Part shown: positions 9,013-18,241 of the stretch, piece by piece
Layout of the letters: every line of letters begins with the position of its first letter
How positions within the stretch are numbered: position 1 is the stretch's first letter
Assembly (NCBI RefSeq): GCF_034479555.1
Contig: NZ_CP140151.1
Span: 1,488,001 to 1,552,000, forward strand
DNA length: 64,000 nucleotides
Direction: 5' to 3'
Origin: Chromohalobacter canadensis
Lineage (GTDB): Bacteria > Pseudomonadota > Gammaproteobacteria > Pseudomonadales > Halomonadaceae
Notes under the pieces: model-generated
The model's database searches: none
Told to the model about the DNA's origin: nothing
The model's input: only the letters and a program-made list of their open reading frames with translations
Made by a program: the position numbers and the translations under genes

Positions 9013-9732
9013 ATGCGGACTATCGGTTTGCTCGGCGGTATGAGCTGGGAATCCACCGAAAGCTACTACCGGGCGCTGAACGAGGGCGTGAAGCAGGCGC
9101 TGGGCGGCTTGCACTCGGCGAAGGTGGCGATGGTCAGCGTGGACTTCGCCGAGATCGAGGCTCTGCAGCGCGAAGGGCGCTGGGACGCGGCCGGAGAGGC
9201 GCTGGCCACCGCCGCGCGTCAGGTCGAGCACGCCGGAGCGGATTTTCTGCTGATCGCCACGAACACCATGCACAAGGTGGCGCCGCAAGTGGAAGCGGCC
9301 ATCGACATCCCGCTGCTGCACATTGCCGACGCCACGGCCGAGCGCATGGCCGCCGACGGCATCACGCGGGTCGGGCTGCTGGGCACACGCTTCACCATGG
9401 AGCAGGATTTCTACAAGCAGCGCCTGAGCGCGCGTTACGGTATCGACGTGGTCGTGCCCGATGACACCCAGCGCGATCAGGTACACCGAGTGATTTTCGA
9501 GGAGCTTTGCCTCGGGCGCATCGAGCCCGCCTCGCGGGAGGCGTTTCTCGCCGTGATCGACGCGCTACATGCCAGGGGCGCGCAGGCAGTGATTCTCGGC
9601 TGCACCGAAATCGCCATGCTGATCAAGGCAACCGACACCCAGGTGCCGCTCTACGACACCACGGCATTGCATGCTGAGGCCGCCGTGCAACGCGCACTCT
9701 CTGGATCCCTCTTGTCGGAAGACACTCAATAG
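9013..9732 (+). CDS. Aspartate/glutamate racemase family protein
   Basis: 239-residue cytosolic enzyme, cofactor-independent, of the Asp/Glu/hydantoin racemase family (YgeA/RacX type). The N-terminus IGLLGGMSWESTESYYR is the family signature. The usual first catalytic Cys is replaced by Thr in the motif IATNTMHKV, as in YgeA-like broad-spectrum racemases, while the second is present in ILGCTEIAMLI. A strong RBS (AAGGAGGT, 8998-9005) fixes the start. The DUF427 gene follows 13 bases downstream. Confidence 0.85.
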   Translation: MRTIGLLGGMSWESTESYYRALNEGVKQALGGLHSAKVAMVSVDFAEIEALQREGRWDAAGEALATAARQVEHAGADFLLIATNTMHKVAPQVEAAIDIPLLHIADATAERMAADGITRVGLLGTRFTMEQDFYKQRLSARYGIDVVVPDDTQRDQVHRVIFEELCLGRIEPASREAFLAVIDALHARGAQAVILGCTEIAMLIKATDTQVPLYDTTALHAEAAVQRALSGSLLSEDTQ

Positions 9733-9745
9733 CCTGGGAGGCGCC

Positions 9746-10096
9746 ATGTCAGCAGACACCACGCAAGACCGCATCAGCCTGCACTCCCACACGCGTCGCG
9801 TTCGGGTATGGGACGGCGACACACTGCTCGCCGACAGCACGCGCGCCGTCGGACTGCGCGAGCGCGGGTATCCCCCACGCCAATACCTGCCCGAAAGCGA
9901 CGTGCACATGGCGTATCTCATCCGCTCGGCCACCGTGACGCACTGCCCCTTCAAGGGCGACGCCACCTACTACAGCACTGACGAGCATCCCGACATCGCC
10001 TGGCAATACGCCAACCCGCTGGCGGACATGGACACGATTACCGGCCGGCTGGCGTTCGATGACACGATACTGACGGTGCATGTAGACGCGGAGTAA
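9746..10096 (+). CDS. DUF427 domain protein
   Basis: 116-residue cytosolic protein of the DUF427 family. It shows the family signatures VRVWDGDTLLADS, PPRQYLPESDV and HCPFKGDATYYS, followed by AWQYANPL. The family's biochemical role is unknown. It follows the racemase with RBS GGGAGG in the 13-base gap, so the two probably form an operon. Start at 9746 is chosen from that RBS. Confidence 0.85.
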   Translation: MSADTTQDRISLHSHTRRVRVWDGDTLLADSTRAVGLRERGYPPRQYLPESDVHMAYLIRSATVTHCPFKGDATYYSTDEHPDIAWQYANPLADMDTITGRLAFDDTILTVHVDAE

Positions 10097-10194
10097 GCGG
10101 ACACGTGCCCTCGTTGTGGTAACGGTGGAACTGGTCGCTGTGGCCCTGCAAGGCTTAGCGATCTCTTGGGCCATTTCGATATAATCTGCTTACA

Positions 10195-10782
10195 CTAGTA
10201 CCAGACGTTGCCTAACGCAGCGGTCGCCTCTGCGATCATCGCCTCGGGAGTGGCGCGTCGGCTGACCAGCCCTTCCAGATACACGAATTCCGGCGCTCGA
10301 ATGCCTAGCGTACTCAGCACGGCTTCGAGATGCGGGGTGAGGAAATTGGGCTGCTTCGACTCTCCGGCGCGGTGAAAGCCGCCGGAGCTGACGATGACCA
10401 GCGTCGGTCGGTCCGCCAGCAGGCCCACCTTACCCTGCAGAGTCGGAGCGAAGGTTCGATGAATGCGCTGCACGTAATCGACCCAGAGCTTCAGCGCCGC
10501 GGGCATACCGAAATTATGCATGGGGGTGGCGATGATCAGCCGGTCGGTGAATTCGAGCTCTTCGATCAGGCGCTCGGACAACGCCAGCGTCGCGCTCGAG
10601 CGAGGCAAGGGATCGCGCAGCGTCAGCGCCCGGGCATAGTCCATCGTCAACGGCGCCAGCGGCTCGGCGGCGAGATCCCGTACCAGCAGGTCGCCTCCCT
10701 TTCGCGCCGCAATCTTCCGCGCCAGGCGGTTCCCCAAGGCCTCGTCGCAGTGCGGGCTGGCGGTCACGAGCAGTGTTCGCAT
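10195..10782 (-). CDS. azoR: FMN-dependent NADH-azoreductase
   Basis: 195-residue flavodoxin-fold oxidoreductase that reduces azo compounds and quinones. The N-terminal phosphate loop TASPHCDEALGNRLA is an atypical version of the usual SPRG/S-S motif. ATPMHNFGMPAALKLWVDYVQRIHRTF is the AzoR signature for FMN and dimer contacts, and VIVSSGGFHRAGE is the second flavin loop. The GNAT gene ends 2 bases upstream of its start, so translation is probably coupled. The 3' end faces the DUF427 gene. Confidence 0.85.
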   Translation of the reverse strand: MRTLLVTASPHCDEALGNRLARKIAARKGGDLLVRDLAAEPLAPLTMDYARALTLRDPLPRSSATLALSERLIEELEFTDRLIIATPMHNFGMPAALKLWVDYVQRIHRTFAPTLQGKVGLLADRPTLVIVSSGGFHRAGESKQPNFLTPHLEAVLSTLGIRAPEFVYLEGLVSRRATPEAMIAEATAALGNVWY

Positions 10783-10784
10783 CG

Positions 10785-11237
10785 TCACGACCCCGTCTCC
10801 TCGGTGTTCAAGGCTTCCACAAAGTGCATACCCCGGGAAAGCAGCCCTTGCCGGAAATAGAAGCGCTGTGCCAGCGCCATGCCCAGCCCGGTATCCAGCA
10901 CCAGATGACGACATCTCATTTGTCTCGCCTCCTCGCGCACCGCTGCTATCAGCCGCGCACCCAATCCATGGCGTCGGCCTTCTTCGCTGACAACGAGATC
11001 GTCGACATAGACGAAGCGGCCATACAGCAAGTTTTCGGTCAGACGATAGCCCACCAGTCCGACGACCCTATCTTCCTGCCACGCGGCCAACAGCCGATAC
11101 TCCATGGCCATCTGCCGCATGACCTGACTAACGAAAGCCTGCGGCGCCGCAAGGTGCGGACGAAGTTCGTGCATGACATCGAAGCAGCGCAGACACTCAT
11201 GCTCCGTGGTCACCGGCAATAATCGAACGGTCGTCAT
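10785..11237 (-). CDS. GNAT-family N-acetyltransferase
   Basis: 150-residue protein with the GNAT core: beta strands around LLAAWQEDRVVGLVGYR, the acetyl-CoA pyrophosphate motif GRRHGLGARLIAAV (R/Q-x-x-G-x-G/A), and a C-terminal segment FYFRQGL. The acceptor substrate is unknown. An RBS (AGGAGG) lies 6 bases before the ATG. It is the first gene of a pair with azoR and is divergent from the MocR gene, whose product is the obvious candidate regulator. Confidence 0.82.
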   Translation of the reverse strand: MTTVRLLPVTTEHECLRCFDVMHELRPHLAAPQAFVSQVMRQMAMEYRLLAAWQEDRVVGLVGYRLTENLLYGRFVYVDDLVVSEEGRRHGLGARLIAAVREEARQMRCRHLVLDTGLGMALAQRFYFRQGLLSRGMHFVEALNTEETGS

Positions 11238-11326
11238 CGGATATCCTCCTAAAAGAGGACTCAGGTTAGAATCGGGGCGATCCACTTGGCAGCGCCAAGA
11301 CATCTTCGATCTTCTAGGACATCGAC

Positions 11327-12733
11327 ATGTCCAATACGCACCTTCGGCCCGACCGCACGCAGAACGTACCAGTCTACCGGCAGCTGTATCAGCGCTTCCG
11401 CGAAGCGATGACGGACGGGCGCCTCCCACCCGGCAAACGCGTTCCCTCTGTACGCAGTCTTGCCAGTGAACTGAATCTGTCACGAGGTACGGTCGAGCTG
11501 GCTTATCAGTTGCTCGTCAGCGAAGGCTATTTTCTGACGCGAGGCCCGGCGGGCACCATCGTCTCGCCACACTTGCCCGAGTCCACGAAACCGGCGGCGA
11601 CATCGGAGACGGCGACCGGGCAAGAACCAAAGCCTGGTCTCGCACCTCCGCTACCGTTCCAATTGGGGCTTCCGGCGCTGGACGCCTTCCCCAACAAGTT
11701 GTGGACACGCCTGACCCATCGCCGACTGAGAGCCCAGACCGGCGCCGAACTCAACTACCCGCCGCCGACGGGCCACCCGGCTCTGAAGCGCGCCCTGGTG
11801 ACCTATCTTGGCGTGTCGCGCGGCATCGCCTGCCAGCCCGAACAGATCCTCATCACCGACAGCTATCGAGACACGCTTGGCCTGATCTGCCGGGCACTGC
11901 TGAAACCCGGCGACAGTGGGTGGTTCGAGGAGCCGGGCTATCTGATGGCGCGTGAACGACTGCTGAACGAGGGAATGCACCTGACGCCGGTAAGCGTCGA
12001 CGCCGAAGGATTGAACGTCGAAGAGGGAGCGTCCCGCGCCACCAGCGCCCGCTTCGCCGTCGTCACGCCCACTCACCAGAGTCCCACCGGCGTGACGATG
12101 ACGCTGGCCCGGCGCCAGGCCCTATTGGCGTGGGCAAGTCGTGAAAACGCCTGGATCATCGAGGACGACTACGATAGCGAATATCGCTATCACGGCCATC
12201 CCGTACCGGCACTGAAGAGTCTCGATCACGATGACCGCGTGCTTTATGCCGGCACTTTCAGCAAGGTTCTGTTTCCCGCCATCAAACTGGCCTACCTGGT
12301 GGTGCCACTCTCTCGGGTCGAGATCTTTCAGCACGCCATGCAGCGACTGGGCCATGGCTGCCCGACGCTGAGTCAGGCGGTGGTCACGGATTTCATCGAA
12401 GAAGGCCATTTCGCCCGCCACCTCAAGCGGATGCGGGCGCTCTACCAAGTCCGCCGTGAAAACCTTCGCCAGGCGCTGGAGTATCATCTGGGCGACCGCA
12501 TCCGTATCGACCTGCAAGCCGGCGGGATGCACCTTCTGGCCCGCCTGCCCGACGATATCGATGACGTGGCGGTCGCGAGCCGGGCCGCCAGTGCGGGTCT
12601 GGGTGGGCACGCACTATCCCAGTGGACCCTGACACCGGCACGACGGTCCGGGTTACTGCTGAGCTTCACCAACGTCACCGATGCCGCCCACGCCGACGCT
12701 CTGGCCGCTCGGCTGGCCACGCTCATGACGTGA
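11327..12733 (+). CDS. MocR-family transcriptional regulator (GntR + aminotransferase fold)
   Basis: 468-residue PLP-dependent regulator. Residues about 10-80 form a GntR winged helix (VYRQLYQRFREAMTDGRLPPGKRVPSVR). The rest is a class I aminotransferase fold with the PLP Asp in IIEDDYDSEYRYHG and the Schiff-base Lys in YAGTFSKVLFPAIK. It is divergent from the GNAT-azoR pair, 89 bases apart, so these are likely targets. PdxR, GabR and TauR are other MocR proteins, but the ligand here cannot be read from sequence. Confidence 0.88.
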   Translation: MSNTHLRPDRTQNVPVYRQLYQRFREAMTDGRLPPGKRVPSVRSLASELNLSRGTVELAYQLLVSEGYFLTRGPAGTIVSPHLPESTKPAATSETATGQEPKPGLAPPLPFQLGLPALDAFPNKLWTRLTHRRLRAQTGAELNYPPPTGHPALKRALVTYLGVSRGIACQPEQILITDSYRDTLGLICRALLKPGDSGWFEEPGYLMARERLLNEGMHLTPVSVDAEGLNVEEGASRATSARFAVVTPTHQSPTGVTMTLARRQALLAWASRENAWIIEDDYDSEYRYHGHPVPALKSLDHDDRVLYAGTFSKVLFPAIKLAYLVVPLSRVEIFQHAMQRLGHGCPTLSQAVVTDFIEEGHFARHLKRMRALYQVRRENLRQALEYHLGDRIRIDLQAGGMHLLARLPDDIDDVAVASRAASAGLGGHALSQWTLTPARRSGLLLSFTNVTDAAHADALAARLATLMT

Positions 12734-12870
12734 AGCGGCGCGGGTCGTCCTGCCATGGCCTAGAAATCATCACCGTTCTTGGCTCTGTGCGACCTCGCTC
12801 CTGCATTTCATTCTGTCCCAGTGTTCAGTTCGCATCTTCCCCACGACCACTGCCCAGACAGGTGAACGAC

Positions 12871-13347
12871 ATGAAAGCCCGAGTGAATTACTACCAGACC
12901 TCTCCCAAGGCCGCGCAGAAGTACATCGATTTCAACATGGCGCTGTCGCAGAGCGACGTGATCAAGGAGATCAAGCACCTGGTGACGCTGCGAGCCTCCC
13001 AGCTCAACGGCTGCGCATTCTGCGTCGACATGCACGTCAAGGAGGCGAAGATCGACGGCGAACGCGAGCTGCGACTTCACCATGTCGCTATCTGGCGAGA
13101 ATCGGCGCTATTCACCCCTCGCGAACGTGCCGCGCTGGCCTGGACGGAAACGTTGACTCGGCTGCCCGAGCACGGCGTCGATGATGGCACCTACGACCAT
13201 GCCCGCAGCCACTTCTCCGAAGCGGAGCTCTCGGACCTGACATTCCTGATCGTCGCCATCAACGGCTGGAACCGTCTCAGTATCGCCTTCCAGGCAATCC
13301 CCGGCTCTGCCGACAAGGCATTCGGTCTGGACAAGGCGGGACTGTAG
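12871..13347 (+). CDS. AhpD-like carboxymuconolactone decarboxylase family protein
   Basis: 158-residue alkylhydroperoxidase-like protein. The redox motif is C48-A-F-C51 with a following histidine (H55) in LNGCAFCVDMHVKEA, the hallmark of the AhpD/CMD peroxidase branch. The C-terminal region TFLIVAINGWNRLSIAF is the usual helix of the family. It lies 137 bases after the MocR gene on the same strand and could share its regulon with the azoreductase. Electron donor and substrate are unknown. Confidence 0.87.
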   Translation: MKARVNYYQTSPKAAQKYIDFNMALSQSDVIKEIKHLVTLRASQLNGCAFCVDMHVKEAKIDGERELRLHHVAIWRESALFTPRERAALAWTETLTRLPEHGVDDGTYDHARSHFSEAELSDLTFLIVAINGWNRLSIAFQAIPGSADKAFGLDKAGL

Positions 13348-13383
13348 TCGAGTCTTACCGCTACCACGGAGCGCGGACCAAGG

Positions 13384-13956
13384 TCAGTGCACCACGTTGC
13401 GGATGAAACGCAGCCGACCCGGCCCGTCGTTGCGGTAACGGTGGGATTGGTCGCTGGGGTAGACGTGAAAGTCACCGGCCTCGATCGTCACCTCGCGGTC
13501 CGCGAGTTCCAGGGTCAGCGTGCCCTCGATCACCACCAGCATCTCGTGCCAGCCGGTGCCGTCGGCGACGGACTCGTAAGTGTCTCCCGGCTCCATCGAC
13601 CAGGACCACAGCTCGACTTCCTGTCGCGCCGGCTTGCTCGCCAGCAGCCGGGCGTGACTGTCGGGGAAACGCCCCACCCAGGCGACTTCATCGATGCGCG
13701 CCGAGTCCTCGCTGTCCGGCGGCTGAACCAGGGCGTAGAACAGCACCCCCAGCGCCTCGGCGAGTCGATCCAGCGTGCTCAGGCTAACATTGACGTCGCC
13801 CTTTTCGATATTGACCAGCATGCGCCGGCTCACGCCGGCCCGCTCGGCCAGTGCCTGCTGGCTCAGCGACGCCCCCTGTCGCAGACGCCTCACGTTGGCG
13901 GCGACGTGCACCAGGACATCGGGGCGCTCGCTAGACTTGTGCACTATATTGCCCAT
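13384..13956 (-). CDS. XRE-family regulator with C-terminal cupin domain
   Basis: 190-residue DNA-binding protein: helix-turn-helix at about 17-72 (LRQGASLSQQALAERAGVSRRMLVNIEKG) and a cupin sensor at about 110-188 (GTGWHEMLVVIEGTLTLEL then AGDFHVYPSDQSHRYRN). This architecture is common for local regulators of exporters and amine or amino-acid metabolism. It is divergent from the RhtA-like exporter at 14059, its most likely target. Confidence 0.87.
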   Translation of the reverse strand: MGNIVHKSSERPDVLVHVAANVRRLRQGASLSQQALAERAGVSRRMLVNIEKGDVNVSLSTLDRLAEALGVLFYALVQPPDSEDSARIDEVAWVGRFPDSHARLLASKPARQEVELWSWSMEPGDTYESVADGTGWHEMLVVIEGTLTLELADREVTIEAGDFHVYPSDQSHRYRNDGPGRLRFIRNVVH

Positions 13957-14058
13957 CCGTACAATCGCGGTTCTCTCGAATGCCAGCGTCCGACCATGTC
14001 AGCGGGAAGCGACTGGCGCCGTCAGAAGGGCAGCATGCCGCAGAACAAAGGAGGTGTC

Positions 14059-14952
14059 ATGTCAGTCGCCGTGCGCGAATTCGTGGCCAGGGTCTGGCCG
14101 GTGGCCATGTTGATCGTGGCGATGTGCTCGATCCAGACCGGGGCGTCCATCGCCAAGACCCTGTTCCCGGTCATCGGCGCCACCGGCACGACCTCGATTC
14201 GCCTAATCCTCGCCGCGCTGATACTGCTGGTCGTGATGCGGCCCTGGCGCCAGCGGTTCAGCCGCCGCGCCTGGAAGTCGACCGTGATCTACGGCGTCGC
14301 CTTGGGCGTCATGAACCTGCTGTTCTACCAGGCGCTGCAGACGGTACCGCTGGGGATCGCGGTGGCGCTGGAGTTCACCGGGCCGCTCGCCGTGGCGGTG
14401 CTCTCCTCGCGGCGTTGGCTGGACATGCTGTGGGTGGCATTCGCCGTGCTCGGCCTGGCGTGTCTGCTGCTGCTGGGCGATGAGAGCAACGGCGCGGTCG
14501 ACCCTTACGGCGCGGCCTGTGCGCTGGGGGCCGGCGTCTGCTGGGCGCTGTATATCCTGTTCGGGCAAAAGGCGGGCTCGGTCAACGGCGCCCAGAGCGC
14601 CACGCTGGGCATCACCATCGCGGCGGTGGTAATCGCCCCCGTCGGCCTGATCGACGTCGGCACGGCGATTTTCGCGCCGGAGGTCCTCCCACTGGCACTC
14701 GCCGTCGCCGTGCTTTCCACCGCCCTGCCCTACACGCTCGAAATGGTGGCGCTGCCGCGCCTGCCGACCCAGACCTTCGGCACCCTGATGAGCCTGGAAC
14801 CGGCGATCGGCGCGCTCTCCGGCCTGCTGTTCCTGAGCCAGCTCCTGAGCGGCCTGCAGTGGCTGGCCATCGGCCTGATCATCGTCGCCTCGATCGGCAC
14901 CACGCTGACGGTGCGCCGGCGCGACACCTTCGAGACCCCGGCGCCGGACTGA
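14059..14952 (+). CDS. EamA-family exporter, RhtA-like
   Basis: 297-residue inner-membrane DMT transporter with about ten helices arranged as two EamA repeats. SIQTGASIAKTLFPVIGATGTTSIR near the N-terminus and ALPYTLEMVALPRLPTQTFGTLMSLEPAIGAL in the second half are close to E. coli RhtA, the threonine/homoserine exporter. Strong RBS AAAGGAGGT fixes the start. It is divergent from the XRE-cupin regulator. Substrate assignment is by family resemblance only. Confidence 0.85.
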   Translation: MSVAVREFVARVWPVAMLIVAMCSIQTGASIAKTLFPVIGATGTTSIRLILAALILLVVMRPWRQRFSRRAWKSTVIYGVALGVMNLLFYQALQTVPLGIAVALEFTGPLAVAVLSSRRWLDMLWVAFAVLGLACLLLLGDESNGAVDPYGAACALGAGVCWALYILFGQKAGSVNGAQSATLGITIAAVVIAPVGLIDVGTAIFAPEVLPLALAVAVLSTALPYTLEMVALPRLPTQTFGTLMSLEPAIGALSGLLFLSQLLSGLQWLAIGLIIVASIGTTLTVRRRDTFETPAPD

Positions 14953-15001
14953 GAGACCCGATCGCTGGGCGTCGCTTCAAGGCCCAGCGGCCCCTCATGC
15001 C

Positions 15002-16168
15002 CTACGGCGTATCGAGGACCTCGAGACCGGACAGGATCCGGTAAGCCGCCTCGACACGAGCGCCGTTGGGGTAGTTCTTGTTGGCCAGCATCACCAGCCC
15101 CGTATGCTCGCCGGGGAGCATCACGATGTAGCCGCCGAAGCCATTGGTGGAGCCGGTCTTGTTGACCCAGACATCATCGCGTGGCGCCTGCGGTGGTACG
15201 ATCGCCTCGGCCGCGTTGGGTTCGAGGATCATGTCGTAACCGTTGCCGGCGAGAAGCGTGTCGAGCGCGACGGGGAGTGGATACTGTTCCCAGATCAGAG
15301 CCTGGGTCATATCGCCGATCCGGTAATGGCCCTGGCGGGTCGCATCGATGGCCTGCTGAAGCTCGGCGTCGACATCCGCGAGATGCAGGTTGGCCCGCAC
15401 CAGTCCGGCTAGATCGGCGGCCGTGGTTTTGATTCCGTAGGCTTCGTCGTCGAGCACGCCGGGCGAGACACGGGTCGGCTGGCCCTCCGTGTCCTCGCCC
15501 ATGGCGTAATGCGCCATTCGCGCCCCGGGAACGTCGTACAAGGTGTCCCGCATGCCGAGCGGCGCCAGCACCTTGGTGCGCATCGTCGGCACGAATTCGC
15601 CATCCAGGCTCGCCGCCGTCTCCAGCCCCAGCAGGCCGATCCCCAGATTGGAATAGGTACGGCTCTCGCCGATGGGCTCGCTTGGCTGCCAGTCTCGATA
15701 CCAGGCTATCAGCGATGCACGGTCGGTCACTTCGTCGGGCACGAACAACGGCAGCCCGCCGCCAGTGTGTGTACCGAGGTTGAGCCCATCGATCCTGTCG
15801 AAGGCGCTGCCTTCGAGCTCAGGCAGGTAACGGCTCACGGGCGCCTCGAGGTCGAGCTCGCCCTCGACGGCGGCCAACGAGGCCAGGGTCGCGGTCAATG
15901 TCTTGCTGAGCGAGCCGATCTCGAACAGGGTGTCGTCGTCGACCGGCGTGCCGGTCTCGCGGTTGGCGTCGCCGTAATGGGCGACCGTCGTGCCCTTCGG
16001 CCCGACGAGGGCGACCGCCATGCCGGGGATCTGCTGCGTCTCCATCAACGACGCGATGATGGGATCGAGCACCTCGCGAGCTTGCCTGTCCGGCGCGTCA
16101 TCCTGCGCCAGTGCCACATTCCACCCACCCAGTAACGTCAGCGATACCCCCAGCAGCCACCCTTTCAT
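15002..16168 (-). CDS. ampC: Class C beta-lactamase
   Basis: 388-residue serine beta-lactamase exported to the periplasm by a signal peptide (residues 1-21, ending NVALA). All catalytic motifs are present: S86-L-S-K89 in the helix [10 protein letters not shown]172-S-N174 and K337-T-G339. Length matches AmpC (about 380-390). Halophile beta-lactamases of this class are known from Chromohalobacter and share the acidic composition seen here. No ampR-type LysR gene is divergent from it; zinT is. The start is placed at MKGWLL because the upstream in-frame extension lacks a signal sequence. Confidence 0.9.
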   Translation of the reverse strand: MKGWLLGVSLTLLGGWNVALAQDDAPDRQAREVLDPIIASLMETQQIPGMAVALVGPKGTTVAHYGDANRETGTPVDDDTLFEIGSLSKTLTATLASLAAVEGELDLEAPVSRYLPELEGSAFDRIDGLNLGTHTGGGLPLFVPDEVTDRASLIAWYRDWQPSEPIGESRTYSNLGIGLLGLETAASLDGEFVPTMRTKVLAPLGMRDTLYDVPGARMAHYAMGEDTEGQPTRVSPGVLDDEAYGIKTTAADLAGLVRANLHLADVDAELQQAIDATRQGHYRIGDMTQALIWEQYPLPVALDTLLAGNGYDMILEPNAAEAIVPPQAPRDDVWVNKTGSTNGFGGYIVMLPGEHTGLVMLANKNYPNGARVEAAYRILSGLEVLDTP

Positions 16169-16257
16169 TGCGCTTCCTGCTCCCCTATCGATGAGCCAAA
16201 TTCCTGAATCGGTATCATGCGGCAAAAAAACGACCACTGGAACTGGCCTCCGCAAAA

Positions 16258-16270
16258 GTTATGTTATAAC
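16258..16270. promoter_or_regulatory. Zur-type operator upstream of zinT
   Basis: The 13-base perfect inverted repeat GTTAT-GTT-ATAAC lies 51 bases before the zinT start and matches the core of proteobacterial Zur boxes. Its position next to a zinc-scavenging gene supports zinc-responsive repression. Confidence 0.8.
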
Positions 16271-16321
16271 GCATTAAACACTTTTCACTGTACTAACGCT
16301 GATTCACACAAGGAGATCACG

Positions 16322-17029
16322 ATGCGTCACCTATCCACTCATGCCGCTCTCGCGCTCGGCCTGCTATCGCTGGCGAGCGTGCCACCGGCCGTCGCGCAGC
16401 AGGATGACCACGACCACCATGCACATGAGCACGATCACAGCCACGATCATGGGCATAAGCATGAGCACAATCACTCCCACGATCATCACGACAGCGATAT
16501 CTACGCCGGTTACTTCGATGATGATCAGGTCGAGGATCGCACCTTGTCGGACTGGGAGGGCGACTGGCAGTCGGTCTATCCCTATCTGCAGGACGGCACG
16601 CTGGATAACGTCTTTGCGCACAAGGCCGCGCAAGGCGATGACAAGACGGCTGCCGACTACAAGCAGTACTACACGACCGGTTATCGCACTGATATCGACC
16701 GTATCGTGATCGAGGGTGATCAAGTCTCGTTCTACGAAGATGGCGACAAGCGCACGGGGGAGTACTCCTACGACGGCCATGAAATCCTGACCTACGAGGC
16801 AGGCAACCGCGGCGTGCGCTATATCTTCGAGCGCGACGGCGGCAACGCCGATGCGCCTCGCTACATTCAATTCAGCGACCACGCCATCTACCCCACCGAT
16901 GCCGACCACTATCACCTTTACTGGGGTGACGATCGCGCTGCCCTGCTGGACGAGGTCACGAACTGGCCGACGTATTATCCTTCCGACCTGAACGGCGACG
17001 CCATCGCACGTGAAATGATGGCGCATTGA
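16322..17029 (+). CDS. zinT: ZinT-family periplasmic zinc-binding protein
   Basis: 235-residue periplasmic zinc chaperone. A signal peptide (about 1-25, ending AVA) is followed by a histidine-rich stretch at about 28-57 with many HD/HDH repeats. The ZinT domain starts at SDWEGDWQSVYPYLQDGTLD, and the conserved C-terminal histidines lie in FSDHAIYPTDADHYHLYWGDD. ZinT passes zinc to the ZnuABC importer under zinc limitation. AAGGAG lies before the ATG. A Zur-type site upstream and a terminator downstream mark a single-gene unit. Confidence 0.93.
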   Translation: MRHLSTHAALALGLLSLASVPPAVAQQDDHDHHAHEHDHSHDHGHKHEHNHSHDHHDSDIYAGYFDDDQVEDRTLSDWEGDWQSVYPYLQDGTLDNVFAHKAAQGDDKTAADYKQYYTTGYRTDIDRIVIEGDQVSFYEDGDKRTGEYSYDGHEILTYEAGNRGVRYIFERDGGNADAPRYIQFSDHAIYPTDADHYHLYWGDDRAALLDEVTNWPTYYPSDLNGDAIAREMMAH

Positions 17030-17067
17030 CCACGTGCGCGCATGGCGCTCGGCACACACGTCAACAG

Positions 17068-17090
17068 CCGCCCTGACCGGGGCGGTTTGT
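17068..17090 (+). terminator. Terminator after zinT
   Basis: 6-bp GC stem CCGCCC/GGGCGG with a six-base loop followed by TTTGTCT, 38 bases after zinT. Confidence 0.6.
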
Positions 17091-17091
17091 C

Positions 17092-17976
17092 TCAAGCGCT
17101 CGCCGCCCCTGGGCGTTGGCTTTTCATCTGCGTAATGGCGGCGCTTCCCAGCACGCCTACGAAGGCGATGATCAGCGGCATACTGAACGCAGCGCGCCCC
17201 ACCAAAATCAGGAACAAGGAAGATATAATGGGCACGAAATACGTCAACACGCCCAGCAACGTGGAGGAGCTCCTGAGCAGGGCATAGCCCCATGTCACAA
17301 ACGCCAATCCATAGGGCCCGACACCGATGAGTGCTGCCACGCCCCAGTCCATGGCCGTCGTCTGTGAGGGAGCGGCTTCGAAGAGACTATGTAGCCCCCA
17401 GGACGCAATGGCGGCACCGGCGAACAAGTGTTTGTAATCGACCCACGACATCGTGGTGCGCCCCTGCAGATAGAGGGAAAACATGATCCAGGAGATACCG
17501 GAGGCAACCCCTTGTGCATAGCCGAGCACCGACGTCGGTTCGCCCTGGCCGTTCGATAGAACCAGCGGTATCAGACCCGAAAAGGCCACGGCCGCGCCGA
17601 GCAGGGTGCGTGCTTGAAACCCACGTCCGGCGAGCAAGTCCGCGACGAGCATGAAGCCCAGTGGCCAAAGATAGGTCACCAGTGTGATCTTGGCCGGGTC
17701 GCCCTTCCCCAGGGCCGCGAAGTAGAAGTACAGCGCGCCCGTGAGACCGCCGACGCCCATCAGCCAGAATGTCCAGTCGCGATACGATTTCGCCCCTGCC
17801 GACGAGCCGCCACGCTGTCCGACGCATCGCGCCATCAGGGCCGCCGCGCCCATGGCGACGGCCGCCGTCAACATCGGCGGCAGACTGATCAAATTGCGCA
17901 ATACCGGAAGACTGGCCCAGAGCGTAATGGTCAAGAGCCCTGCTAGTAGCCCGGCGGATGTACGTGTGCTGGCCAT
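17092..17976 (-). CDS. EamA/DMT-family transporter
   Basis: 294-residue inner-membrane protein with about ten helices in two EamA repeats (for example GLLTITLWASLPVLRNLI and VLGSAAITQMKSQ at the end). The pattern PAKITLVTYLWPLGFML resembles aromatic-amino-acid exporters of the YddG group, but the substrate is not certain. Start set at 17976 from RBS AGGAGCG. It is convergent with zinT and divergent from the LysR gene at 18242, a likely regulator. Confidence 0.82.
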   Translation of the reverse strand: MASTRTSAGLLAGLLTITLWASLPVLRNLISLPPMLTAAVAMGAAALMARCVGQRGGSSAGAKSYRDWTFWLMGVGGLTGALYFYFAALGKGDPAKITLVTYLWPLGFMLVADLLAGRGFQARTLLGAAVAFSGLIPLVLSNGQGEPTSVLGYAQGVASGISWIMFSLYLQGRTTMSWVDYKHLFAGAAIASWGLHSLFEAAPSQTTAMDWGVAALIGVGPYGLAFVTWGYALLRSSSTLLGVLTYFVPIISSLFLILVGRAAFSMPLIIAFVGVLGSAAITQMKSQRPGAASA

Positions 17977-18241
17977 GGCCCGCTCCTGTTTATACCGGAT
18001 CGACGCGGGAAACACTGTATAAATGCCTGCACAGACGAATCGCTGCGTTGCGCGGTGCTCGAAGACTCGCCTAACCCCTGTTATGTCTCGTCTTCTGTAC
18101 GCCGTGCGCCTTGCACTTCATCCTGTTCGTCGATTTATTCAGCGCTTCCGTTGGTATGTGTCGCGGGCAGTCTGGGGCAGCATGAATTATCATGGAAACG
18201 AAGACTTTCGATATTTCGATCATGATTCGTGATGGTGCTGA

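Noticed and set aside
13387..14050. Long upstream extension of the RhtA-like reading frame
   Set aside because: It runs antisense through the XRE-cupin gene and has no domain; the strong RBS is at 14048-14054, just before the real start.
18023..18232. 69-codon plus-strand frame before the LysR gene
   Set aside because: No RBS and no recognisable domain, and it occupies the promoter region between divergent genes.
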